This document shows, in pieces, positions 30,693 to 39,070 of a stretch of 61,740 bases of DNA (position 1 is its first letter; the number at the start of each line of letters is the position of its first letter). The notes under the pieces were generated by a model that was not told the DNA's origin, made no database searches, and saw nothing but the letters and a program-made list of their open reading frames with translations. Source of the DNA: Candidatus Gastranaerophilales bacterium. Its GTDB lineage: Bacteria; Cyanobacteriota; Vampirovibrionia; Gastranaerophilales; Gastranaerophilaceae. The DNA is taken from contig CALUSB010000008.1 in the NCBI GenBank assembly GCA_944323335.1, positions 1-61,740 of the forward strand, read 5' to 3'. A program made the translations under genes and the position numbers.

Positions 30693-30811
30693 ATTGTATT
30701 TATATGTTTCAAATCTTAATTAAGATTTGAAATTAAAAAAGGTTTGCCCGTCGTTCCAGACGTCTCAGGGCAAAGGAATCCGCCTCATTTTTATGGGGCG
30801 GTTTTTCCGTT
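30693..30811 (+). ncRNA. candidate small non-coding RNA, about 115 nt
   Basis: Lies in the gap between two leftward genes and is read rightward. From the predicted start it contains a perfect 26-base palindrome (30707-30732, half-site TTTCAAATCTTAA), a second hairpin with outer stem TTTGCCC / GGGCAAA (30743-30774) and an inner CGTC / GACG stem, then a terminator stem CCGCCTCA / TGGGGCGG with a T run. No open frame of use and no downstream rightward gene for 1.3 kb, so it is not a leader. It does not match 6S, SRP RNA, tmRNA or RNase P RNA as far as motifs can be judged. Function unknown. Confidence 0.6.
30780..30811 (+). terminator. terminator of the candidate small RNA
   Basis: Eight-base-pair stem (30780-30787 with 30794-30801, one T-G pair), loop TTTTTA, then TTTTT, CCG and TTTTT. 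The T run is only on the plus strand, so it does not serve the leftward DUF815 gene. Confidence 0.8.
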
Positions 30812-30812
30812 T

Positions 30813-32012
30813 TTAATATTGATTTATAAACTGCTGCGCAACACGAGGCGACCTTGACGCCTTTAAAAGCGCAAAGCGCTCAGCTTTTATGTCAAAATCT
30901 TCTCTTATGGGAATGTTTTTATCCTGAGCAATTTTTCTTGCAATTTCAAGGAACTTGTCTTTATTTGGTGCAAGGAACGTAAGCGTTACGCCGAATCTGT
31001 CCGAGAGTGATGCGTTTTCATCAATAGTATCTGCCAGATGAACTTCATTTCCCTCGCGGGAAGAAAAAGTTTCTTTTACTATATTTCTTCTGTTTGTTGT
31101 GGCATAAATCACTATATTGTCGCTTCTTTTTGAAAGCGCGCCCTCAAGAGCGGATTTTACCGCGCTTAGATTTTCATCATCTTGAGAAAAAGACAAATCA
31201 TCTATGAAAACAATAAACTTAGCAGGGATTTTTGACAATTTATCCAAAAGCTTATCAAGATTGTTTAAATTACTTTTTAAAATTTGTACAATTTTTAACC
31301 CCGAATTTTTAAACTCGTTATATATGGCTTTAACGCTTGAGGACTTGCCGCAGCCTCTATCGCCGTAGAGTAAAATATTGTTTGCGACTTTTCCGCTAAG
31401 CAAAAGTTTTGTATTTTCTATAAGCGTATTTTGCTGAGTTTTGTAGTCTTTTAAGTCGTTAAATGTTATATCGTCAGTCTTTTCAACATACTCTAGAACA
31501 TTATCTTTTGTATAAATAAAAGCGCCGTATTTGGCATAAAGCCCGTAACAGTTAGCTTCAACGTATGAGCATAGTGTGCTGTAATCAACAACAGGAGTAT
31601 CTGATGTAAAATCAGAGAGAAGGTTTACTATTTCATCAGAGTTTTCAAACTGTTTTTTCAAAACTTCTTTAATTTTTTGAGAGTTGATTTTTGACAGTTC
31701 AAAAAGTATCTCAAGTTCTTTTTTTGCAGCGTTTATAATGTTTTCATTGAGCGGATTTTTTGCTGAAATATTTTTTGTAAAAACATTTTCATCATGTTTA
31801 ATTAAGTCATTTAAATAAAGAGAGAAATCTCCCTCAAAAGGACTTTCATAAAGCACTTTTAAAAATTTTGAATAATATAAAACAGCCTCGCTAAGAGATT
31901 TAGCACTGTATGAAAAAACACCTAAAAGATTTACTATTGCTTTATCTTTAAGAATATTTGAAAAAATACTCAAAGTAAAAAGTTTGTAATTTAAAATCAA
32001 AAGCTCATTCAT
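30813..32012 (-). CDS. DUF815 AAA-type ATPase
   Basis: 399 residues. An N-terminal helical region (about 1-180) is followed by a P-loop ATPase: LLYGDRGCGKSSSVKAI (Walker A, about 217-226), FIVFIDDLSF (Walker B), YATTNRRNIV (sensor 1) and LSDRFGVTLTF with an arginine finger-like R, ending in ASRSPRVAQQFI. This is the DUF815 family, distributed widely in bacteria, function not established. Divergent from ilvC. TATATT in an extended -10 context six bases before the ATG predicts a leaderless transcript. Confidence 0.88.
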   Translation of the reverse strand: MNELLILNYKLFTLSIFSNILKDKAIVNLLGVFSYSAKSLSEAVLYYSKFLKVLYESPFEGDFSLYLNDLIKHDENVFTKNISAKNPLNENIINAAKKELEILFELSKINSQKIKEVLKKQFENSDEIVNLLSDFTSDTPVVDYSTLCSYVEANCYGLYAKYGAFIYTKDNVLEYVEKTDDITFNDLKDYKTQQNTLIENTKLLLSGKVANNILLYGDRGCGKSSSVKAIYNEFKNSGLKIVQILKSNLNNLDKLLDKLSKIPAKFIVFIDDLSFSQDDENLSAVKSALEGALSKRSDNIVIYATTNRRNIVKETFSSREGNEVHLADTIDENASLSDRFGVTLTFLAPNKDKFLEIARKIAQDKNIPIREDFDIKAERFALLKASRSPRVAQQFINQY

Positions 32013-32018
32013 AGCTTA

Positions 32019-32030
32019 AATATATCACAA
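32019..32030 (-). promoter_or_regulatory. extended -10 promoter of the DUF815 gene, leaderless position
   Basis: Minus strand TTGTGA then TATATT, six bases (TAAGCT) before the ATG at 32012. Confidence 0.55.
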
Positions 32031-32035
32031 AAAGA

Positions 32036-32064
32036 TTGACCGAAGTATTTTTTAAAGCTAAACT
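32036..32064 (+). promoter_or_regulatory. promoter of ilvC
   Basis: TTGACC (32036-32041), 17-base spacer, TAAACT (32059-32064). The leader of about 25 bases then carries AAGGAGG before the ATG. Confidence 0.55.
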
Positions 32065-32083
32065 AAAGACAAATCCATTCTAA

Positions 32084-33094
<1,011 letters not shown>

Positions 33095-33112
33095 GTTCTA
33101 AATACAAATACT

Positions 33113-33143
33113 AAAAACGCGCCCTAAAAAGCGCGTTTTTTTT
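33113..33143. terminator. bidirectional terminator between ilvC and fliN
   Basis: AAAACGCGC, loop CCTAAAAA, GCGCGTTTT with T runs on both strands; serves two converging genes. The loop is identical to that of the terminator at 35971. Confidence 0.85.
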
Positions 33144-33432
33144 ATTTAATATTTTCTATAATTTCGGTTATTTTAACCCCGTAACAGTTATCAAGAGCAA
33201 CAACCGCGCCGCGCGCTACAAGAACAGAGTCTACAAAAATATCAACGGGTTCTTCTTCTTTATTATCAAGCATAACAACAGTACCTTTTTCGTAGCGCAA
33301 AATATCCCTCAGGGGAACTTTTGTCTTGCCAAGCTGCGCGGTCAGTTTAACCTCAACATTTGCAATCTTTGCAAGATTTTCAAAGTTAAAATCAGGATAT
33401 GAATTTTTTAATTCTTTCAAATTATCGCTCAT
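33142..33432 (-). CDS. fliN: flagellar motor switch protein FliN
   Basis: C-ring protein of the flagellar switch. 96 residues, essentially one SpoA domain: NVEVKLTAQLGKTKVPLRDILRYEKGTVVML ... DSVLVARGAVVALDNCYGVKITEI, where the PxRDIL, G and LVA(R)G positions match FliN. It is alone, away from the other flagellar genes of the window. TAGAAT six bases before its ATG and no ribosome-binding site predict a leaderless transcript. Confidence 0.88.
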   Translation of the reverse strand: MSDNLKELKNSYPDFNFENLAKIANVEVKLTAQLGKTKVPLRDILRYEKGTVVMLDNKEEEPVDIFVDSVLVARGAVVALDNCYGVKITEIIENIK

Positions 33433-33438
33433 AAAAAT

Positions 33439-33444
33439 ATTCTA
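33439..33444 (-). promoter_or_regulatory. -10 box of fliN, leaderless position
   Basis: TAGAAT on the minus strand, six bases (ATTTTT) before the ATG at 33432. Confidence 0.55.
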
Positions 33445-33571
33445 CAACAATTTTAAACGCTTTGTCTAACAGTGCCTTGTTATTTACATTTTTTAATATA
33501 TAAAAGCGCAAAAAATTTTTTTCAGGTATGTTAAATAAGTAGTGTTGTTAGATATAGAAAATGAGGATTAT

Positions 33572-35968
33572 ATGCTAAGAGTAACCCCTTACGGTTTTAC
33601 AAGCAAGGTAAACTTTGGCTCAAAGCACAAAGAGCAATACCAAAGCAGCCCTTATCAAGATGACAGAGCACAAAAAGAGAGAAATATTTTAACCTCTGCT
33701 GATGCACTTTTATTGTACAGTGCAACAATAAACTCAAAAACAAGAGAAATGCTGCAGGAACTTCAAGCAATAGCAGCTAAAGGCTATCCTCAAAACGAAC
33801 TTAGCGAGCTTGAGTATAAAGCAATTGAAGCATCAAGAAATATCCCCGTACCTGTTGAATTTCCAAACCATCCTCTTAGTATATGGGGCGGCTTGTACCT
33901 TGATTTGCAGGACGATTTAAAGCTTCCTTCTTCAACAAAATCAATGATATCAAGAGACATTGCAAAAGTCTTAAACGGCGAAACAAAACCCGATGAAATT
34001 ACAGACCCTAATGTCTGGTCTATAAGCTACGAGTATACAAACCCTGTCGGCGGACAAACCGACATTGCCCGCGAAGCTCCAGTAGCACTAAATAAAGCCG
34101 GAGTAAATACAATCGCCGTTTCTCCGATGTTTAAAATGAGTGTAAATTCAAAACCTGTTAATTACCTGAAAAAAGAAGACGGCAAGCTCTATTACATAAC
34201 TCCAAATAATAAAACTCAAGTCGAAAAAGTCTATGAGGGAGAACTAAAGACAGGCGACAGAGTTGATAAATTCAGTGTTTACTACGGTGAATTCGGCCCT
34301 GACAAACAAAAGACATTATTCTTATATGACGATGATATGTTTGACTTTGGAGACACCAATACTGCTATGGTATATCAAGACTTGCCTCACAGCCCCGAGA
34401 GGGTTCGTATGGCACAGTTCAATAATATGACTTATGAACTTTTGGCAAAAGCAAAAGACGGAGAGGTTAAACTGCCTGACGGGCAAAAACTCCCTGCGCC
34501 CGATAAACTTATAGCACATGAAGCTTGGCAGTCTGCGGGTCTTTTGTGCAAAATGCGCCTGTACTCGCGCGCTGAAGATTCTATACATACAAGAAGAAAA
34601 GCAACTACGGACTACTTAAGAAACCTTGCAAATAATACTTCAGTTATTGTTCACAACTTAGGGGATGGTTATCAAGGTCAAAGCTGGGATAAAAATGTTA
34701 TGCAAGGCTACTTTAATACCTTATACAACGACTTTGCAAGAGATATAGTATTAAACAGCTGTATAGCAGATGTCGGCAACAGACAGTTCCTGCTTTTTGG
34801 CTCACCCTCTCAAAGAATAGGCTTCTATGAAGATGTGCTAAACCCCGCCCATGCTGCGACAGTACTATCTACAAGCATTGGTCCTGTTTCTCAGGGATAC
34901 AGATTTGAACTTGCAAACAAAGGACTATCCTCTAAACTTGATACCATAGTTAAAATAAAAGACGACAGAGGCTCGCTTGATGTTTATCCTAACGGTGTTG
35001 ACAAAAAACCCCTTGCAGCAACAAAAGAAAATGTTTCACAGGTGAATAACGACTTAGGTCAAAGATTGGAAGAAATATTCGGCAAAAAGGTAAAAGTTCA
35101 ACCCTATCTTGAAACATACGACCAAGATGTTGATACAATTGATAAGACCTCTTTTGCAAGGAAAAAACAATACAATGCAAGGCTTACAAGAGCTTTATTG
35201 CTTGATGCCGCAAAAAATAACTCTACGCCGACTCCTCTAATCCATGGCTTTAAAGCTCCTGATTTTTATGAAGGAGAGTATGGAATTGACATTGATAATA
35301 TTAATGCAAGCACTCCCATATTTACCATGGCAAGCCGTCTTGATAATCAAAAAGGCTTTGACACAATGATTGATGCGTATTCAAAACTTGTAAAAAATTA
35401 CGCAGAAAATGACCCCAAAATGCCCGTGCTTTTAATATCGGGAGGCGGGGATAAAAACCTTGCTAATTACATTCAAGCAAAAAAAGACGAGCTTGGCGCA
35501 CTTGGCAAGAGAATTTTATTCACACAAAATCGCATTTCAAACTCAGGATTACTTTTGTTGAATATGACAACAAGAAACTGCATGCCATCTGACTTTGAAC
35601 CTTATGGAATATCAGAACTTAAAGGGCTCTACGCAGGCTCTCATGTTATAGCAACAGAGGTGGGCGGTATGAAATCTGACGGAGAAATTTCAAGAAAAAT
35701 ATACTCATATGATGACTACGGTGCAGACAAGGCTAACGCCATAACCGTTAAAGATTATGAGTTTATGTGTTTAGCTCCTGATGGCGAAAAGGCCTCAATA
35801 AGAGAACGTAACTCGCAAAAGCTCTATAAAGCTATGCAAAAAGACATCAGCCTAAAAAGAGATGAATCAATCTCTATGGATTTAAATGCACTTAAAACAG
35901 ATGTAAGCTGGGATAAAGGTGCAATTCAAAACTATATGGATAAGATGAAAATAAAAGTAAGCAAATAA
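33572..35968 (+). CDS. long GT5-like glycogen/starch synthase-type glycosyltransferase
   Basis: 798 residues, about 300 longer than bacterial glycogen synthase. N-terminal half: NPVGGQTDIAREAPVALNKAG corresponds to the KTGGLADV donor motif; VHNLGDGYQG holds the conserved histidine. C-terminal half: SRLDNQKGFDTMIDAY, LLISGGGDK, then DFEPYGISELKGLYAGS with the E-x7-E type catalytic glutamates, and TEVGGMKSD. The extra length lies between the halves and at the N-terminus, which starts with a VNFGS motif. The frame is open to GTG 33542, but the ATG at 33572 has GAGG seven bases upstream. Probable alpha-glucan synthase; donor not predictable. No other glycogen gene is in view. Confidence 0.78.
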   Translation: MLRVTPYGFTSKVNFGSKHKEQYQSSPYQDDRAQKERNILTSADALLLYSATINSKTREMLQELQAIAAKGYPQNELSELEYKAIEASRNIPVPVEFPNHPLSIWGGLYLDLQDDLKLPSSTKSMISRDIAKVLNGETKPDEITDPNVWSISYEYTNPVGGQTDIAREAPVALNKAGVNTIAVSPMFKMSVNSKPVNYLKKEDGKLYYITPNNKTQVEKVYEGELKTGDRVDKFSVYYGEFGPDKQKTLFLYDDDMFDFGDTNTAMVYQDLPHSPERVRMAQFNNMTYELLAKAKDGEVKLPDGQKLPAPDKLIAHEAWQSAGLLCKMRLYSRAEDSIHTRRKATTDYLRNLANNTSVIVHNLGDGYQGQSWDKNVMQGYFNTLYNDFARDIVLNSCIADVGNRQFLLFGSPSQRIGFYEDVLNPAHAATVLSTSIGPVSQGYRFELANKGLSSKLDTIVKIKDDRGSLDVYPNGVDKKPLAATKENVSQVNNDLGQRLEEIFGKKVKVQPYLETYDQDVDTIDKTSFARKKQYNARLTRALLLDAAKNNSTPTPLIHGFKAPDFYEGEYGIDIDNINASTPIFTMASRLDNQKGFDTMIDAYSKLVKNYAENDPKMPVLLISGGGDKNLANYIQAKKDELGALGKRILFTQNRISNSGLLLLNMTTRNCMPSDFEPYGISELKGLYAGSHVIATEVGGMKSDGEISRKIYSYDDYGADKANAITVKDYEFMCLAPDGEKASIRERNSQKLYKAMQKDISLKRDESISMDLNALKTDVSWDKGAIQNYMDKMKIKVSK

Positions 35969-35970
35969 TA

Positions 35971-36003
35971 AAAAACCCGCCCTAAAAAGCGGGTTTAATT
36001 TTA
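35971..36003. terminator. bidirectional terminator after the GT5-like gene
   Basis: AAACCCGC, loop CCTAAAAA, GCGGGTTT, with T runs on both strands; also ends the leftward 69-residue gene. Confidence 0.85.
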
Positions 36004-36210
36004 TCTTAAGACACGACGAACATCCGCACAGGGCATTGCCGTTGTGTAGATTACAAAGTCATTGAGAGGGGTCATGTATTTTCTTAAAAATTCTTTGTTT
36101 TTAATGGGTTCATAACAAACAGTTGAGGGTAGAATTCCTTTCAAATACTCAACCAGTTCTCTCTGCTCATCCGTTTTGGAATAATCATCGAGTACTTTTA
36201 CAATATTCAT
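36001..36210 (-). CDS. small hypothetical protein (69 aa) with a structured leader
   Basis: Unknown 69-residue protein starting MNIVKVLDDYSKTDEQREL; mixed charge, C-terminal ADVRRVLR, no membrane segment or signal. It has its own promoter candidate (36264-36292), no ribosome-binding site, and a leader that is almost wholly one hairpin. A 14-codon frame in that leader ends in a TGA that overlaps this ATG (ATGA), so translation is probably coupled to it. Ends in a strong bidirectional terminator. The promoter, leader and terminator together support a real gene. Confidence 0.6.
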   Translation of the reverse strand: MNIVKVLDDYSKTDEQRELVEYLKGILPSTVCYEPIKNKEFLRKYMTPLNDFVIYTTAMPCADVRRVLR

Positions 36211-36251
36211 AACATGCTGAGTTTAACGCTTTTTAAAGCCAAACTCATCAT
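36207..36251 (-). CDS. possible 14-codon leader peptide
   Basis: Reads MMSLALKSVKLSML and stop. Its ATG is about six bases after the predicted +1 (36257), and its stop overlaps the start of the 69-residue gene by ATGA. The frame runs through both arms of the hairpin at 36211-36254. Too short to prove by sequence; composition is not rich in any one amino acid, so it is not a classical attenuator peptide. Confidence 0.35.
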   Translation of the reverse strand: MMSLALKSVKLSML

Positions 36252-36254
36252 GTT
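36211..36254 (-). promoter_or_regulatory. leader hairpin abutting the start codon of the 69-residue gene
   Basis: Inverted repeat of 14 bases with one mismatch (36211-36224 with 36241-36254), enclosing an inner GCTTT / AAAGC stem. It ends exactly at the ATG. It has no T run in the direction of the gene, so it is not a terminator for acpS. Could be a translational switch, an operator, or both. Confidence 0.6.
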
Positions 36255-36263
36255 TTATTAAAA

Positions 36264-36292
36264 ATTTTACACAACTTTATAAAAAATTACAA
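36264..36292 (-). promoter_or_regulatory. promoter of the 69-residue gene
   Basis: Minus strand TTGTAA (36292-36287), 17-base spacer, TAAAAT (36269-36264); predicted +1 at about 36257, three bases before the hairpin. Confidence 0.5.
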
Positions 36293-36302
36293 AAGTATAT
36301 AT

Positions 36303-36674
36303 TTAGTTAATAACAACTATAACTGTGGCAGCCGCAAAAGTGTCCGTATGCGACAATGAAACCTTAAAAGAGAGGTTATCGCCTCTTTTTTTACCTATAA
36401 GGTTAATTTTAGGCGCTCCGGAGGGAAGATTTTCTACCTCAAAGTCACGACAAAAATACCCGTCTACTCCAAGAGAGTGCAGAGCCTTAACGCAGGCCTC
36501 TTTAGCGCAATATCTGGCACACAGGTGCTGGGCAAAATTTTTTGTCCTGTAGGAATACTCTATTTCTTTTTTGGTAAAAATTTTATTTATAAAAGGGTCG
36601 TCCTTTTGGGTATATTTTTTGAAACGCTCAACATTTTCAACATCTATACCAAGACCTAAGTTTTCTAACTTCAT
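36303..36674 (-). CDS. acpS: holo-[acyl-carrier-protein] synthase
   Basis: Transfers the 4'-phosphopantetheine arm of CoA to acyl carrier protein. 123 residues, AcpS-type trimeric enzyme: [13 protein letters not shown] (about 6-18, magnesium-binding D), [23 protein letters not shown] (about 53-65, catalytic E and K) and [13 protein letters not shown] near the C-terminus. It starts nine bases after the isocitrate-type dehydrogenase gene, so it is the last gene of that run. Confidence 0.95.
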   Translation of the reverse strand: MKLENLGLGIDVENVERFKKYTQKDDPFINKIFTKKEIEYSYRTKNFAQHLCARYCAKEACVKALHSLGVDGYFCRDFEVENLPSGAPKINLIGKKRGDNLSFKVSLSHTDTFAAATVIVVIN

Positions 36675-36683
36675 AATATACTT

Positions 36684-37682
36684 TTATCCGAGATTTTTAA
36701 TTATTTCATCCCTAAATTCGGTAGTTTTTGCACTTCCGCCCAAATCAGAAGTTAAAACCTTGCCCTCACGAAGTGTTTTAAAAAGAGCATCCTCAAGTTT
36801 TTTTGCAATTTCAAACTCACCTAAGTGCTTTGTCATCTCAATAGCACTCAACAAAAGCGCCGTAGGGTTGGCTAAATTTTTACCTTTAATATCGGGAGCA
36901 CTGCCATGCACAGGTTCAAAAACCGCACAGTCAAGCCCGATATTAGCCCCCTGTGCTACGCCCAAGCCGCCTATTAAACCGGCACAAAGGTCAGAAACTA
37001 TATCACCGTACAGGTTGGGCAGAACCAAAACATCAAACTGCGAGGGGTTTTGAACAAGCTGCATACAAAGGTTATCCACAAGAATTTCTCTTGGAGTAAT
37101 ATCGGGATATTCTTTTGAAACTTCCCTAAAGCATTCTAAAAACAACCCGTCAGCAAGTTTGCAGATATTTGCCTTAGTAACCGCGCAAACTTCACTTCTG
37201 TTGTTTTTAACCGCATAGTCAAACGCCCATTTGCATATTCTTGTTGAGCCTTGACGGGTAATTAGTTTTATACCCTCAACCCTGTCATCATTTATTTTAT
37301 TTTCTATACCTGCGTATAAATCTTCGGTATTTTCTCTTACAACAACTAAATCTACATCGCTAAAGGGTGTTTTTATGCCGGGGAGATTTTTTGAGGGTCT
37401 TAAATTTGCAAACAAATCAAGTTCGCGTCTTAATTGAACATTTACCGAACGAAAACCCTTACCGATAGGAGTTGTTACAGGGGCTTTAAGAGCGACTTTA
37501 TTTTTTCTTATTGATTCAAGCACGCGATTTGGCAGAGGAACGCCCTCTTTTTGAACAACGTCAGCGCCCGCAGTTTGCAAGTCCCAGTTAATTTTTAAAC
37601 CCGCAGCGTCTAAAATTTTTACAACCGCATCTGATATTTCAGGGCCAATGCCATCCCCGTTAATTAAAGTTACATTATACAA
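36684..37682 (-). CDS. NAD-type isocitrate dehydrogenase (isocitrate/isopropylmalate dehydrogenase family)
   Basis: Beta-decarboxylating dehydrogenase, probably isocitrate to 2-oxoglutarate. 332 residues. The substrate helix reads [20 protein letters not shown]: the S-x-N-x-x-LR pattern is that of isocitrate dehydrogenases, not the R/L pattern of isopropylmalate enzymes. Metal-binding [14 protein letters not shown]; cofactor loop [15 protein letters not shown], where D-I replaces the K-Y of NADP enzymes, pointing to NAD. The preferred TTG at 37682 has GGAG nine bases upstream and overlaps the upstream small-subunit gene by eight bases; the frame is open to TTG 37688. Neighbouring dehydratase subunit suggests a joint aconitase/IDH route to glutamate. 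Confidence 0.85.
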   Translation of the reverse strand: MYNVTLINGDGIGPEISDAVVKILDAAGLKINWDLQTAGADVVQKEGVPLPNRVLESIRKNKVALKAPVTTPIGKGFRSVNVQLRRELDLFANLRPSKNLPGIKTPFSDVDLVVVRENTEDLYAGIENKINDDRVEGIKLITRQGSTRICKWAFDYAVKNNRSEVCAVTKANICKLADGLFLECFREVSKEYPDITPREILVDNLCMQLVQNPSQFDVLVLPNLYGDIVSDLCAGLIGGLGVAQGANIGLDCAVFEPVHGSAPDIKGKNLANPTALLLSAIEMTKHLGEFEIAKKLEDALFKTLREGKVLTSDLGGSAKTTEFRDEIIKNLG

Positions 37683-38190
37683 GGTCAAAATCTCCGTGTT
37701 TTTTTAAGTGTTCAATTAATCCGCCGTCATTTAAAAGTTTAATCATAACATCGGGCAGGGGAGTGATTTTAAGAGTTTCACCTTTTGTAAGGTTCTTTAG
37801 TACACCGCCTTTTGCATCAAGCTCAAGCTCATCGCCCGCATCGATGTTATCCGTATTACATTCAATAGCCAAAAGTCCTATATTAATTGCATTTCTGTAG
37901 AAAATTCTTGCAAAGCTTTTTGCAATAACAGCGCCCACGCCTGCAATTTTAATAATTTGAGGAGCGTGCTCACGAGATGAACCTAACCCAAAGTTATTTC
38001 CTGCTACAACAAAATCTCCTTTTTGCATTTTTGAGGCAAATTCAGGGTCAGCGTCCTCAAGTACATGTTTTGAAAACTCTTCAAGATTGCTTCTCAAGTG
38101 AAACAATCTGCCCGGGGCGATATGGTCGGTTGAGATATTATCACCAAACTTAAAAGCGCGTCCCTTTTTTATTTCCCCGATATTTCCCAT
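37675..38190 (-). CDS. aconitase/homoaconitase/isopropylmalate isomerase small subunit (LeuD family)
   Basis: Swivel-domain subunit that pairs with a separately encoded [4Fe-4S] large subunit. 171 residues. DNISTDHIAPGRLFHLRSN (about 18-36) is the substrate loop: LeuD proteins have an Arg-Tyr-Leu type loop here, whereas HLRS resembles the YLRT of archaeal homoaconitase small subunits, whose arginine binds the gamma-carboxylate of tricarboxylates. AGNNFGLGSSREHAP (about 63-77) and AKSFARIFYRNAINIGL are strongly conserved. GGAGG precedes the ATG. Overlaps the dehydrogenase gene. The large subunit is not in the window. Confidence 0.85.
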   Translation of the reverse strand: MGNIGEIKKGRAFKFGDNISTDHIAPGRLFHLRSNLEEFSKHVLEDADPEFASKMQKGDFVVAGNNFGLGSSREHAPQIIKIAGVGAVIAKSFARIFYRNAINIGLLAIECNTDNIDAGDELELDAKGGVLKNLTKGETLKITPLPDVMIKLLNDGGLIEHLKKHGDFDLV

Positions 38191-38254
38191 TATTTTTACC
38201 TCCAGAATACTTTAATTTTCTTAACTATTATAATACAAATATCGAATTTTATAC

Positions 38255-38260
38255 TATAAT
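38255..38260 (+). promoter_or_regulatory. -10 box of tyrA, leaderless position
   Basis: TATAAT six bases (ATTAAC) before the ATG at 38267. No ribosome-binding site; -35 region weak (AATACA at 17 bases). Confidence 0.6.
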
Positions 38261-38266
38261 ATTAAC

Positions 38267-39070
38267 ATGTTAAAAATCGCAGTTATTGGTTTAGGGTTGA
38301 TAGGCGGTTCTATATTAAAATCGCTCAGTCAGAGCGACTGGGAAATTGCCGCTATTTCAAAATCGAGTTACGACAAGGCAAAAAGCTTCACACCTTACGC
38401 TTCGGATATGATTGAAGACACTAGAGGTGCAGATGTTGTTTTTGTCTGCTCGCCCATGAATGAGGCTAAAAATGTCTTAAAGAGGCTCGAGGGAATAGTT
38501 TCACCAAAGTGTATAGTGTGTGATGTTTGTTCTCTAAAGGGTTTTCTTGAGGGCAATTACAAATTTAACTACATTGGAACACACCCTATGGCAGGTACGG
38601 AAGAATCAGGTTTTGACGCCTCAAAAGATGATTTGTTTCAAGGTGCAAAATGGGTAATAACCAAGCATAATGCAATTTTAGAAGAAGTAATAAAGTTTAT
38701 GGGCGCGACACCTGTTTTAATGGATGCAAAAGACCATGACGCAGCTGCGGCACAAATATCGCATATGCCCATGCTTTTATCTTTTGCACTGTTTGACTCC
38801 GTTCGCTCGGATAGCGCAAAAATAATTGCCGCAAGCGGTTTTCGTGACATGACACGCCTTGCCCTTACAAATGAGGTTTTGGCGTACGATATGCTTAAAA
38901 TGAACAAAAAAAATATAGATAAAAGTATAGATTTGTTTATTAAATCTCTCACTTACTTGAAAAACCTTAACGATGATGAGAGAATAGAGGTGCTTAAAAA
39001 CATAAGCCAAAAAAGAGCACTAATGTATGACAAAAAAGGTAAAAATAAGTTCAATCCCGAGCTTGATTAA
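38267..39070 (+). CDS. tyrA: prephenate dehydrogenase
   Basis: Tyrosine synthesis: oxidative decarboxylation of prephenate (or arogenate). 267 residues. Rossmann motif AVIGLGLIGGSIL (about 4-16), VFVCSPMN, CDVCSLKG, and THPMAGTEESGFDAS (about 105-119) with the catalytic histidine; then HDAAAAQISHMPMLLSFAL. No ACT or chorismate mutase domain. It overlaps the LptF/G gene by 44 bases if that gene starts at 39027, so the two are co-transcribed. Confidence 0.93.
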   Translation: MLKIAVIGLGLIGGSILKSLSQSDWEIAAISKSSYDKAKSFTPYASDMIEDTRGADVVFVCSPMNEAKNVLKRLEGIVSPKCIVCDVCSLKGFLEGNYKFNYIGTHPMAGTEESGFDASKDDLFQGAKWVITKHNAILEEVIKFMGATPVLMDAKDHDAAAAQISHMPMLLSFALFDSVRSDSAKIIAASGFRDMTRLALTNEVLAYDMLKMNKKNIDKSIDLFIKSLTYLKNLNDDERIEVLKNISQKRALMYDKKGKNKFNPELD

